The notes beneath the pieces were generated by a model, which was given only the letters and a program-made list of their open reading frames with translations, made no database searches and had not been told where the DNA came from. DNA of 64,000 nucleotides. Source: Dyella sp. AtDHG13. GTDB taxonomy: Bacteria > Pseudomonadota > Gammaproteobacteria > Xanthomonadales > Rhodanobacteraceae. The stretch is from NCBI RefSeq assembly GCF_003201105.1, contig NZ_QICJ01000010.1, positions 62,001-126,000 of the forward strand. The letters are read 5' to 3'. Below are positions 37,786 to 46,404 of the stretch, piece by piece. Within the stretch, counting starts at the first letter, position 1; every line of letters begins with the position of its first letter. The position numbers and the translations under genes were made by a program.

Positions 37786-39009
37786 ATGGCCGCGCGATCA
37801 GCACATAGCCATGCCGTCGTGTACGGCGCGACATGCCTGCGGCCGGATGGATGGTCGGGCGCGCCCTTGCGGATGCGCGACGGAGTGATCGCCGACGCCG
37901 AATCGAGCGGGGCGTTTCGCATCTACCTGCGCGATCACCTGGTCTTTCCCGGCCTGATCAACGCGCACGATCACCTGCACGTGAATGCCGTGCCGCCACT
38001 TGCCGCGACGGAAGTATTCGCCAACAGCTATGCGTGGATCGATGCGTTCCAGGCGCATTTCGACGATTCCGCCGTCAAGGCCGCGCTGCGGGTGCCCAAG
38101 GCGGTGCGCCTGCGTCACGGCGGCCTGAAGAACCTGCTGGCAGGCACCACCTGCGTCGCGCACCATGATCCCTGGCATGAGGCGCTCGATGCCGATGATT
38201 TTCCCGTGGCGTTGTTGCGCGACTACGGCTGGAGCTACGCGCTGGGCTGGCCTTCCTACGGGCCGCCTGTGCGGCAGAGTTTCGCGCAGACACCGGCCGA
38301 CCGGCCGTGGCTCATCCATCTGGCCGAAGGAACGGATGCCGTCGCGCAGGCCGAACTCACGCAGCTGGACGCGCTGGGCTACCTGGCGCCGCACAGCATC
38401 CTCGTGCACGGCGTGGGCCTGCATGAGCAGGATATCGAGCGGATCATCGCGGTCGGTGCTGGGGTGGTGTGGTGCCCGCGCAGCAATCGGCGGCTGCTGG
38501 GTCGCACGCTGCATCCTCGGCGCCTCGCCGATGCAGGACGACTGGCGCTGGGCACGGACTCGCGCCTGAGCGGGTCGCGCGACCTGCTGGAGGAACTGCG
38601 GGACGTCGCCGATGGCGGCGAACTTCGTTCAACGCAGTGGCTGGACCTGGTCACCACCGATGCGGCGCGATTGTTGCGCATGCCTTTGCGCGGCAGCCTG
38701 CAAGCGGGCGCGCCGGCGGACCTGGTAATTGTCGAGGATCGCGGTGGCGATCCGATACGAAGCCTCGTCGGCATCGGCCGGGCGCAACTGCGCGCGGTGG
38801 TGCGCGATGGCCTGCCGCGCATCGCCGATCCGGACTTTGCGGAGTGGTTCGACGCGGCAGGCGTGGAGACCGTTCCCGTCATGCTCGATGGCCGCCCGAA
38901 ACTGCTGGCGACATCGTTGGCGGACGCCGAGGTGATCGCGCTGGAACCCGGTCTTGAACAACTGCCTATACGTGGCGTCGCCGCCGTTCCGCGGGAGGCT
39001 TGCCACTGA
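37786..39009 (+). CDS. Amidohydrolase-superfamily metallohydrolase
   Basis: A 407-residue enzyme of the amidohydrolase superfamily (chlorohydrolase/cytosine deaminase branch). The metal-binding HXH is in FPGLINAHDHLHVNAVPP, with further metal/active-site positions in WLIHLAEGTDAVAQAEL, ILVHGVGLHE and LALGTDSRLSGSRDLLEELR. The C-terminus has the composite beta-sandwich text LQAGAPADLVIVEDRGG. In a polysaccharide operon such an enzyme is unexpected; it could deaminate or deacylate an intermediate. It lies 4 bases after the methyltransferase and its stop overlaps the next start (TGATG). Confidence 0.82.
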   Translation: MAARSAHSHAVVYGATCLRPDGWSGAPLRMRDGVIADAESSGAFRIYLRDHLVFPGLINAHDHLHVNAVPPLAATEVFANSYAWIDAFQAHFDDSAVKAALRVPKAVRLRHGGLKNLLAGTTCVAHHDPWHEALDADDFPVALLRDYGWSYALGWPSYGPPVRQSFAQTPADRPWLIHLAEGTDAVAQAELTQLDALGYLAPHSILVHGVGLHEQDIERIIAVGAGVVWCPRSNRRLLGRTLHPRRLADAGRLALGTDSRLSGSRDLLEELRDVADGGELRSTQWLDLVTTDAARLLRMPLRGSLQAGAPADLVIVEDRGGDPIRSLVGIGRAQLRAVVRDGLPRIADPDFAEWFDAAGVETVPVMLDGRPKLLATSLADAEVIALEPGLEQLPIRGVAAVPREACH

Positions 39010-39707
39010 TGCTGCACACGCCGATGCTCGACCCCGCCGAGGCCTATGCGCTGTGGGCGCCCAGCTATCCGCCGCGCGCACACAATCCCGTGATGCTGGC
39101 GGAGGAGCGGGCCATGCTCGCGCTGTTGCCGCAAGACCTGAGCGGCCGCAATGTGCTGGACGCGGGCTGTGGCACCGGCCGCTACATGCATCATGCCCTG
39201 CAGCGCGGCGCGGCGCGGCTGCTGGGCGTGGATCTGTCGCGCGACATGTTGCTGCGCGCCGACACCGAGCTGCGCAGCGAGCGCAGGCGCGTGCCGCTGG
39301 AGCTTCTGCAGGGCGGCCTGGATGCCTTGCCCGTGGCCGATGCCTGGGCCGACCTGGTGGTCTGCGGACTGGCCGTGGGCCATGTCGAGCAACTCGAGCC
39401 GGTGCTGGCGGAGCTCAGTCGCGTCACGCAGCCGGGCGGCATGGTGTTGTGCAGCGACGTGCATCCCATCGGGCACGCGCTGGGCTGGCTGCGCGACTTC
39501 AAGGCCGAAGGCCGCCGCTACGCCGTGCGCCACACCGCACACCTCTACAGCCATTGGCATGCCGCCTGTGCCGCGCTGGACCTGGAGATCGGCTGCGTGC
39601 TCGAACCCATGATCGATCCGGCGGACATCCCGGCAGGCGCGCATTTCGATCCCGCCGCGCTGGATGTGCCGGTGGCGCTGGTCTTTCAGCTGTGGCGCAG
39701 GCCATGA
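39009..39707 (+). CDS. Class I SAM-dependent methyltransferase
   Basis: A 232-residue methyltransferase with NVLDAGCGTGRYMHHALQRG (motif I), LLGVDLSRDMLLRA, ADLVVCGLAVGHVEQLEPVL and VTQPGGMVLCSDVHPIG. It resembles UbiE/COQ5-type small-molecule methyltransferases. Start overlap with the amidohydrolase (TGATG) and stop overlap with the radical SAM gene (ATGA) show it belongs to one translation-coupled set. Substrate unknown. Confidence 0.86.
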   Translation: MLHTPMLDPAEAYALWAPSYPPRAHNPVMLAEERAMLALLPQDLSGRNVLDAGCGTGRYMHHALQRGAARLLGVDLSRDMLLRADTELRSERRRVPLELLQGGLDALPVADAWADLVVCGLAVGHVEQLEPVLAELSRVTQPGGMVLCSDVHPIGHALGWLRDFKAEGRRYAVRHTAHLYSHWHAACAALDLEIGCVLEPMIDPADIPAGAHFDPAALDVPVALVFQLWRRP

Positions 39708-41242
39708 CTTTGCCCATACACGTTCCCGCCAGCCGTAGGCCGCATACGCTGCTGGTCAATCCCACCATCACCTCGCGTGCCAGCGCGCGCTTTCCGCTGT
39801 CGTTGCTCCACCTGTCCGCGACGCTCGATCGCACTGGCAGCAGCCGCATCATCGACGGCAACGTGGATCGCGACTTCATCGCGCGCACGCTCCATGCGCT
39901 GGACGAGCGCCCGTGCAGCGCCGTCGGCATCAGCGTGATGGGCGGGCCGCAGGTAGAGCCGGCCATCGCCGTGTCGCGCGCCATTCGCGCGCAACGTCCC
40001 GACGTGCCCATCGTGTGGGGCGGCTACTTTCCCACGCTGTATACCGGCACTGCGCTGTCCGCACCCTATGTGGACTATGCGATACGCGGGCAAGGCGAAG
40101 ACAGCCTGCCGGAACTCGTCGCTGCGCTGCATGCCGGCAACACGGCCGGTCTGGCGGCGATCCAGGGTCTGTCGTGGAAGGATGTTGGCGGCACGGTACA
40201 CAACCCGAGTCGGCCGTTCTCGCGCAGCGGCCCGCCGGTCTTGCTGCCTTACGAAAAGCTGGGCGATCCCCGCCGTTACCTCGCGCGCACCTTTCTCGGC
40301 CGCCGCACGGCGGCGCACCAGGCGTCAGTGGGATGCCGCTTCCGCTGCACGTTCTGCGGCGTGGCCGCCATGTTCGGCGGCGCTACCGCGTTGCCGCCCT
40401 TGGCGCGGCTGGAGCGGGATCTGGCCTATCTCAAGCATGGCCTTGGCGCCGACTCCATCCAGTATTTCGACCACAACTTCTTCGACCGCGAGCAGGACAT
40501 GATCCCGCTGCTGGAAATCATGGCCCGCCATGAGCTGCCGTGGTGGTGCTACGCACGCGCGGATGCCTTGCTCAATCTGTCCGAGAGCACGTGGAAGCTG
40601 GTGCGCAAGAGCCGCCTGCGCATGGCCTACATCGGCGCGGAGTCGCCCAGCCCGGCCATGCTGAAGGAGATCCGCAAGGGCACGCGGCCGGACCAGACGC
40701 TGGCCGTGGCGGAGCTGTGCCGGCGCCACGGCGTGATCCCGGAGCTGTCCTTCATGGTGGCGCCGCCGGAGAACACCGAGGAGGAAACCGAGCATACGTT
40801 CGAGTTCATCCGCGAGCTAAAGCGCATCAATCCGCAGTCGGAGATCATCGTCTACGTCTACACGCCGCTGCCCGAGAGCAGCCGTCACGAGAAGGACCGG
40901 CATCGCCGGCCTTCCACGCCGCTGCTCGATCTCAACGGGGAACCCGTGGTGTTTCCCGCGACGCCGGAGGAGTGGACGCAGAAGCGCTGGGTGGATTACG
41001 CCTGCCACGCGGATGCGCCGTGGGTGAGCGACAGGCTGCGTCAACGCATCCACGATTTCGTGACCGTGCTGCGCTGCCGTTACCCCACGGTGCAGGACCT
41101 GCGCTCGCCGCCGTGGGCGAAGCGCACGCTGGCCGCGGCGGCATCGTGGCGTTACCGGTTGCGCCGCTACGACCGCCCGTGGGAGCTGAATCTGGCGAAT
41201 CGGCTGGTGCGCTTGCGCATGCCGCAGGTTTCGGGACTCTGA
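39704..41242 (+). CDS. B12-binding-type radical SAM protein
   Basis: A 512-residue protein with an N-terminal cobalamin-binding-like Rossmann domain (residues ~14-145: LLVNPTITSRASARFPLSLL, AVGISVMGGPQVEPAI, VPIVWGGYFPTLYTG). A radical SAM domain follows, with the 4Fe-4S motif Cys211-X3-Cys215-X2-Cys218 (SVGCRFRCTFCGVAAMFG) and FMVAPPENTEEETEHTFEFI. This is the class B/BchE-like layout; members methylate unactivated carbon or phosphinate centres, or rearrange rings. In this locus it might C-methylate a sugar or lipid, but that is inference. Translation is coupled to the preceding methyltransferase. Confidence 0.87.
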   Translation: MTLPIHVPASRRPHTLLVNPTITSRASARFPLSLLHLSATLDRTGSSRIIDGNVDRDFIARTLHALDERPCSAVGISVMGGPQVEPAIAVSRAIRAQRPDVPIVWGGYFPTLYTGTALSAPYVDYAIRGQGEDSLPELVAALHAGNTAGLAAIQGLSWKDVGGTVHNPSRPFSRSGPPVLLPYEKLGDPRRYLARTFLGRRTAAHQASVGCRFRCTFCGVAAMFGGATALPPLARLERDLAYLKHGLGADSIQYFDHNFFDREQDMIPLLEIMARHELPWWCYARADALLNLSESTWKLVRKSRLRMAYIGAESPSPAMLKEIRKGTRPDQTLAVAELCRRHGVIPELSFMVAPPENTEEETEHTFEFIRELKRINPQSEIIVYVYTPLPESSRHEKDRHRRPSTPLLDLNGEPVVFPATPEEWTQKRWVDYACHADAPWVSDRLRQRIHDFVTVLRCRYPTVQDLRSPPWAKRTLAAAASWRYRLRRYDRPWELNLANRLVRLRMPQVSGL

Positions 41243-41245
41243 TCC

Positions 41246-42370
41246 GTGCGACCGCTCCATGTCGCGCAGATCAATTTCCACGCCGCGCCGGCAGGGCAGA
41301 ACCTGGCCGATACGCTGGCGCGATGGCCGTCGCTGGTCGACATCGCCGAATCCGCGGCGAGCGCCGGCGCACGAGTGACGGTGATCCAGCGTGCGGCGCA
41401 TGCGGAGCGACTTCAGCGAGGCGCCGTGGACTATCGTTTCATCGCTTCCAGCGATGAGGGCGACGGTGGCGTGCGTGCCGTCGCCGAAGCGTTGCGCGAG
41501 CAGCGCGCGGATGTGCTACACGCCCATAGCCTGGGTGCGGCGGCCAAGGCCCATGCGCTTTCCCGAGTGATGCCCGGTGTTCCGATCCTGCTGCAGGATC
41601 ATGCCGATCGCCTGCCGTCATGGTGGAAGCGCCCGCGCTGGCGTCGCTGGTACGCATCGGCCCGTGGCGTGGCGTTCACGGCGCCGGAGCTGGCGCGGCC
41701 TTATGTATCGGCCAGGCTGTTCGGTGCGGCGATGCGCCTGTTTGCGATACCCGAATCCACCAGCCGCTTCACGCCGGGCAGCCTTGCGCAGGCGTGGGCG
41801 GAGACAGGGCTGTATGGCAACCCTTGCGTGGTCTGGGTGGGGCACCTGCAAACCGGCAAGGATCCGCTGACGGTGTTGGCGGGCTTTGCGCAGGCAGCCG
41901 AGGCACTGCCGCAGATGCAGCTGTGGTGTGCGTATGGCCATGCTCCGTTGTTGGCGCAGGTGCAACAGCGCATGGCGCGCGATCCCCGCCTGAAGGATCG
42001 CGTGCACCTGCTGGGCCGCGTTCCGCATGAGCGCGTGCAGTCGTTGATGCGGGCAGCCGACATCTTCGTGTCGGGCAGTCGTGCCGAAAGCTGCGGCTAC
42101 GCGTTGCTGGAAGCGATGGCGTGCGGCGCGACGCCGGTGGTCACCCGCATTCCCTCGTTTCTTGCGCTGGTCGGCGAGGTGGGCCGCCTGTGGTCGCCCG
42201 GCGATGCCAACGAGCTTGCGCAGGCGCTGATCGCTGCGGCGGCGTCGCGTCCGTCGGTGCAGACGGTGAGGGATCATTTCGAGCGCCATCTGTCGCTGGA
42301 AGCGATTGGACGCCGCTGGGTCGATGCCTACGGGCAGTTGATCCGTGAACGCCGTGGAGGGGTATCGTGA
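41246..42370 (+). CDS. Family 4 glycosyltransferase
   Basis: A 374-residue GT-B enzyme starting with GTG at 41246. The N-terminal half has VLHAHSLGAAAKAHALSRV. The C-terminal half has PCVVWVGHLQTGKDPLTVLAGF, RVHLLGRVPHERVQSLMRAADIFV (in parts) and the GT4 signature GSRAESCGYALLEAMACGATPVV. It likely adds a sugar to the repeat unit. Unlike most GT4 enzymes, the N-terminal region lacks the full glycine-rich acceptor loop; otherwise normal. Confidence 0.86.
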   Translation: MRPLHVAQINFHAAPAGQNLADTLARWPSLVDIAESAASAGARVTVIQRAAHAERLQRGAVDYRFIASSDEGDGGVRAVAEALREQRADVLHAHSLGAAAKAHALSRVMPGVPILLQDHADRLPSWWKRPRWRRWYASARGVAFTAPELARPYVSARLFGAAMRLFAIPESTSRFTPGSLAQAWAETGLYGNPCVVWVGHLQTGKDPLTVLAGFAQAAEALPQMQLWCAYGHAPLLAQVQQRMARDPRLKDRVHLLGRVPHERVQSLMRAADIFVSGSRAESCGYALLEAMACGATPVVTRIPSFLALVGEVGRLWSPGDANELAQALIAAAASRPSVQTVRDHFERHLSLEAIGRRWVDAYGQLIRERRGGVS

Positions 42371-43479
42371 AGCTCGCGCTGGTGGTGCCCGGCGGCGTGG
42401 ATCGCACCGGCGAGTTTCGCGTGATTCCCGTGCTGCTGGCCTTGATCCGGCGGCTTGCCAGCGAACACGAGGTGCACGTGTATGCGCTGCGGCAGGAAGC
42501 GGCGGCCGACAGCTGGCCGCTCGCCGGTGCGCGCATCCACAATATCGGCGATGGCTGGCCGCGCCTGCGCGCCATCCGCGCCATTCGCGAGGAACACCGC
42601 CGCGCGCCGTTCGACCTGGTGCACGCCATCTTCTCCGGTTCATGCAGCCTGGTAGCGGTGGCCGCCGCCGTATCGCTCGGCCTGCCGAGCCTGGTGCACA
42701 TCGCCGGCGGCGAGCTGGTGGCCATGCATGAGATCGGCTATGGCGGCCGCCGTTTCCTGAAAGGGCGATTGCGTGAAGCGCTGGTATTGCGCGGCGCCGA
42801 TGCGGTAACCGCGGCGAGCGCGCCCATCATCGATTCCTTGCGATCTCTTGGCCTTGCAGCGCGCCGTGTGCCGCTGGGCGTGGACCTTCGCTGCTGGCCG
42901 CCAAGGCCGCCGCGCAGCCGAGGCGAGGGCTGCGCGCGGCTTGTCCACGTGGGCAGCCTCAATCGCGTCAAGGACCAACCGACGCTGTTGCGCGCGCTGG
43001 CGTTGCTGGCCGGGCAGGGCGTGGAGTTCGAGATGGATATCGTGGGCGAGGACACCCTCGATGGCGAAATGCAGCGACTGGCTCATGAGCTAGGACTCAA
43101 CGGGCGCGTGCACTTCCATGGCTTCAGGACGCAGCGCGAACTGCGTCCCGTGATGGAAGCGGCCGACCTGCTGGTGATGTCGTCCCGTCACGAGGCGGGG
43201 CCACTCGTGTCGCTGGAGGCGGCCGTGGTAGGCGTGCCCACGGTCGGCACCGCGGTGGGGCATATCGCCGAATGGTCGCCATCGGCGGCCCTGGCGGTGC
43301 CGGTGGGCGACTGGATGGCGCTGGCCAACGCCATCCGTCGCGTGCTGGAGGATGATGCGCTGCGCCTGCGGCTTGCGGTGTGCGCGCATCGCCGCGCCGT
43401 GACGGAAGACGCCGACCACACGGCGCGTGCCTTCGAGGCGCTCTACCTTCAGGTCGTGACGGCGGGCTCCGGGCGCTGA
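42367..43479 (+). CDS. Family 4 glycosyltransferase
   Basis: A 370-residue GT-B enzyme with a GTG start overlapping the previous stop (GTGA). The N-terminal domain reads KLALVVPGGVDRTGEFRVIP and PSLVHIAGGELVAM. The C-terminal domain reads RLVHVGSLNRVKDQPTLLRAL, GRVHFHGFRTQRELRPVMEAADLLVM (in parts) and the E-X7-E region SSRHEAGPLVSLEAAVVGVPTVG. It is the last plus-strand gene of the polysaccharide locus. Its end overlaps the convergent nucleotidyltransferase gene by 31 bases. Confidence 0.88.
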   Translation: MKLALVVPGGVDRTGEFRVIPVLLALIRRLASEHEVHVYALRQEAAADSWPLAGARIHNIGDGWPRLRAIRAIREEHRRAPFDLVHAIFSGSCSLVAVAAAVSLGLPSLVHIAGGELVAMHEIGYGGRRFLKGRLREALVLRGADAVTAASAPIIDSLRSLGLAARRVPLGVDLRCWPPRPPRSRGEGCARLVHVGSLNRVKDQPTLLRALALLAGQGVEFEMDIVGEDTLDGEMQRLAHELGLNGRVHFHGFRTQRELRPVMEAADLLVMSSRHEAGPLVSLEAAVVGVPTVGTAVGHIAEWSPSAALAVPVGDWMALANAIRRVLEDDALRLRLAVCAHRRAVTEDADHTARAFEALYLQVVTAGSGR

Positions 43480-44726
43480 GCCCATGCGGGCGATGCCTGC
43501 TGCTCCAGCGCGGTGCGCACGACGTACATGGTGTCCGTGCGCGTCACCGGGTGCGTAAGCCAGCCGAACGCGCGGCGCCACCGGCTGGCAGTGACCCACG
43601 GCGAGTCCTGCAGCCAGAGCTGCGTGCGCACCATGTCCGCACGTTCCTGTTGCGCATGCGGCGAGGGACGTATGCGATGGGACACGAACCGCCCGGCCTC
43701 GGGCAGGGAACGCGCCCACTCGATGCCGGACCACGCGTGCAGCCATAGTTCGGAACAGGACGCCCTGGTCAGGGTGAGATGCCCGGACGCGAAACGGAGC
43801 AGAGCGGGACATTCGGACTGAAGTTCGTAGAGCAGCGTCGGCGGCACCGCGCCGGTGTAGTAGCGCGAGACCAGCCGCAAGGGCGGCAGCGCCCACCAGG
43901 GCGATTCCGTGGTGCCGTCGCCCCAGAGGGCCAGCCACTCGCTGCGCATCATGCGGGCAGCCAGCAGCGAAATGTCGTTCAGATGAATGAGCCGCATCGA
44001 GCGATTGCAGAGGTTGCCTGCCGCATGCAGCAGCAGATGGCTCATCAACGCGCCATGCGAAGGGTAGGGGTTGATGCCGGCCACCGGCGAGCGTGGATAG
44101 ACGCAGCTCGTGATATCCACGATGGACACCGGAAGGCGCTCCTGGATGCGCGTATGCAGCTCGATGTTGACCGGTGTGTCGCGGTGCTCGCCAAGGCAGG
44201 CCACGGCAGCGTCGCCGGCCGGCTTGTAGACCCGGTGCTTCCACGCGGCGAACGACAGCACGTAGCCCATGCGTTCCAGCATGGCGCCGGCGCGTTCCTG
44301 ATCGTTCTCGCTCACCAGCAGGTCGATGTCCGCCATCGGGCGTTCGCCCGGCGCGTAGAGTCCCATCGCATGCAGCGCCGCGCCCTTGAGCGCCACCAGC
44401 GGCAGGCCGATGGCGCGCGCGTGCGCGCCAATGCGTTCCAGCAGCGTATCGATACGTTCATGGCGCCGCGCCACGTGTTCGTGCTGGCTGTCCAGGAACC
44501 TGATCCAGCCGTCATGTCGCCAGCGGGCGTACACGTTTCCTTGCCCGGCCACGCCGTGCGCCGCCGCCACTGCCATGGCCAGCCGCCATTCCAGCGCGTT
44601 CCAATCGGGTGTGTCGCCCGCGGGATGCGCCAACTCGGTGGCGAGTGCCTCGGTGGTACGCAATAGTCCGGCCTTGATCGTTGCAAGCGGAGGCCGGGCG
44701 TATGGCTTGGCGTGCTGCTCAGGCAT
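43449..44726 (-). CDS. NTP_transf_5-type nucleotidyltransferase-like protein
   Basis: A 425-residue protein of the NTP_transf_5 group. The diagnostic stretch is IGLPLVALKGAALHAMGLY followed by RPMADIDLLVSENDQERA, which carries the two metal-binding Asp residues of the polymerase-beta-like fold. ALMSHLLLHAAGNL and RLIHLNDISLLAARM follow in the C-terminal part. Members are frequent in peptide-modification and exopolysaccharide clusters, often with HprK-like kinases, and their substrates are mostly unknown. The ATG at 44726 overlaps the stop of the radical SAM gene by 8 bases, so the two are co-translated. Confidence 0.8.
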   Translation of the reverse strand: MPEQHAKPYARPPLATIKAGLLRTTEALATELAHPAGDTPDWNALEWRLAMAVAAAHGVAGQGNVYARWRHDGWIRFLDSQHEHVARRHERIDTLLERIGAHARAIGLPLVALKGAALHAMGLYAPGERPMADIDLLVSENDQERAGAMLERMGYVLSFAAWKHRVYKPAGDAAVACLGEHRDTPVNIELHTRIQERLPVSIVDITSCVYPRSPVAGINPYPSHGALMSHLLLHAAGNLCNRSMRLIHLNDISLLAARMMRSEWLALWGDGTTESPWWALPPLRLVSRYYTGAVPPTLLYELQSECPALLRFASGHLTLTRASCSELWLHAWSGIEWARSLPEAGRFVSHRIRPSPHAQQERADMVRTQLWLQDSPWVTASRWRRAFGWLTHPVTRTDTMYVVRTALEQQASPAWAQRPEPAVTT

Positions 44727-46197
44727 GTTGCGACGCTCCCGCGCGCAAGGGTGCGTCCAGAGGTGTGGTGCGATGCGTGGCCTCAGCTTCGATCAAGGCA
44801 TGCCAGCGGGCATCCAGGGCGCGGGATACTTGCCGGTGACGGTCGGGCAGGTCGGCCGTCTTCCATTGCTGCACGACGACCTGCTCGTGCAGCAAATCGC
44901 GCACGCGGCGATAGAACTCCGAGTCGTAGGCGCCCTGGAACATCATCGCGAGGTCGTCGCTGTCGCGCCAATGCGTCTTCTCGCCGAGCTGCGCCTTCAC
45001 CTGTTCGTAGAAGCGCGTGCCCGGCAAGGGATAGGAAATGCTGACGCCGATGTCGTCCGGCGAGGCGCGCGCAATGAGATCGCGCGTGGCCAACAGATCG
45101 TCCAGTTCTTCACCCAGGTAGCCAAGCTGGATGAAGAAGCCGACGCGGATGCCGTGCGCGCCCAGCCGTTCGCGCGCGACGATCAGGTCCTCGATCTTGG
45201 TGCCCTTGTTCATGCGGTCCAGCACGCGCTGGCTGCCGCTTTCCGCGCCGATCCAGGCCTCCGCGCAACCGGCATGGCTCAGCGCCGCGGCCATGCGCTC
45301 GCTGACGAGGTCGGCGCGCGTCTGGATGGTGAAGGGGATGGAGCCGGCGACCTGGTTGGCGTGGGCCGCGAACGCCTCGACCCAGTCCACATGGAAACCG
45401 AAGATGTCATCGGCGAGCCAGACGTGGTCCGCGCGGTAGGTGTGCTTGAGATACGCCATCTCCGCCGCGACGTCCTCGGCGGAACGGCGGTTGTAATGGT
45501 TGCCCCAGATCGGCTTGGCGCACCAGTTGCAACGGAATGGACAGCCGCGCGAGGCCGCCATGTTGAGGCTGAAATAGCCGTGGCGCTCCAGCCAGAACGC
45601 GCGGTAGCGATCCACGTCCACCAAGTCCCAGGCGGGATGGCCGACGATGCGCGGATCGGGTGGCGCCGCGCCGATGCGCGCGAGCTGCAGTTGATCGCGC
45701 TGCATCGACGCCACGCCGGCGAGGCCGGCCACCCAGTCGCGGGTATCGATGGAAGGGTTCTGATCGAGCCGGCGAACCAGCTCGGCCAGCGGTGCGATGC
45801 CTTCGCCGATCAGTACGGCATCCGCACCCGCGGCGAGAAAGGCATCAGGCTGGTCCGACGCATCGGAGCCCGCGACGATCACGCGCGCGCCCGTCGCACG
45901 CGCGGCGGCGATCATCTCGCATGCCGCATCGCGCATGCGGGCAAGGCACATCTTGGTGAGGTAGTTGAAGTTGTCCTCGTAGATCAGGACCACATCGGGA
46001 CGCGACGCCGACAGGCTGCTCGCATAATCCTCCACGCCTTCGGCAAGCATGGCGTCGAAAAGGGAAACCCGATGGCCCATGCGACGCAGCAGCGCGGCCA
46101 CGTGGATGGTCGCGAGCGGCGGATAAGGCTTGCCGCGCTCCCATTGCTTGCGGTCGAACCTCAGGAAGTAGGAGTGACCGACCTGAATGGTTAGCAT
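44719..46197 (-). CDS. B12-binding-type radical SAM protein
   Basis: A 492-residue protein. The N-terminal cobalamin-binding-like domain (residues ~3-140) contains YPPLATIHVAALLRRMGHRV, PDVVLIYEDNFNY and VIVAGSDASDQPDAFLAAGADAV (in parts). The radical SAM domain has Cys219-X3-Cys223-X2-Cys226 in ASRGCPFRCNWCAKPIWG and then WLADDIFGFHVDW, AEAWIGAESGSQRVLDRMNKGT (in parts) and ISYPLPGTRFYEQVK. It is closest in style to BchE-like class B methylases or cyclases. I chose ATG 46197, with GGAGAT nine bases ahead; the frame opens earlier at 46245 but that part does not fit the family. Substrate unknown. Confidence 0.86.
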   Translation of the reverse strand: MLTIQVGHSYFLRFDRKQWERGKPYPPLATIHVAALLRRMGHRVSLFDAMLAEGVEDYASSLSASRPDVVLIYEDNFNYLTKMCLARMRDAACEMIAAARATGARVIVAGSDASDQPDAFLAAGADAVLIGEGIAPLAELVRRLDQNPSIDTRDWVAGLAGVASMQRDQLQLARIGAAPPDPRIVGHPAWDLVDVDRYRAFWLERHGYFSLNMAASRGCPFRCNWCAKPIWGNHYNRRSAEDVAAEMAYLKHTYRADHVWLADDIFGFHVDWVEAFAAHANQVAGSIPFTIQTRADLVSERMAAALSHAGCAEAWIGAESGSQRVLDRMNKGTKIEDLIVARERLGAHGIRVGFFIQLGYLGEELDDLLATRDLIARASPDDIGVSISYPLPGTRFYEQVKAQLGEKTHWRDSDDLAMMFQGAYDSEFYRRVRDLLHEQVVVQQWKTADLPDRHRQVSRALDARWHALIEAEATHRTTPLDAPLRAGASQHA

Positions 46198-46262
46198 CTT
46201 GGAAGGATCTCCGTCGTTGCCGTTGGGCGAGCTGCTCCGGCGCATCCACGGCAGGTCGGCGA

Positions 46263-46328
46263 TCAGGCCTCCAGCGTTTTACGCTCGTCAGGCGTGAGTG
46301 CCACCAGGGAGTTCGGCGGTTGCGCCAT
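46263..46328 (-). CDS. Possible 21-residue peptide ahead of radical SAM gene
   Basis: A short frame reading MAQPPNSLVALTPDERKTLEA, in the 207-base divergent gap between the radical SAM gene and the HprK-like gene, on the same strand as the former and 65 bases ahead of it. The frame is open for 62 more codons upstream, but that part looks non-coding. There is no good ribosome site (AAAATTTCCTCGCC precedes the ATG). It could be a precursor or leader peptide, a fragment of an older gene, or chance. Listed only because of its position next to possible peptide-modifying genes. Confidence 0.2.
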   Translation of the reverse strand: MAQPPNSLVALTPDERKTLEA

Positions 46329-46404
46329 GGCGAGGAAATTTTTGGATGTCCATTCGCCCAGGCGTGTGCTATCACATGGCCGCCTGACATCACCGACGCA
46401 TGCC

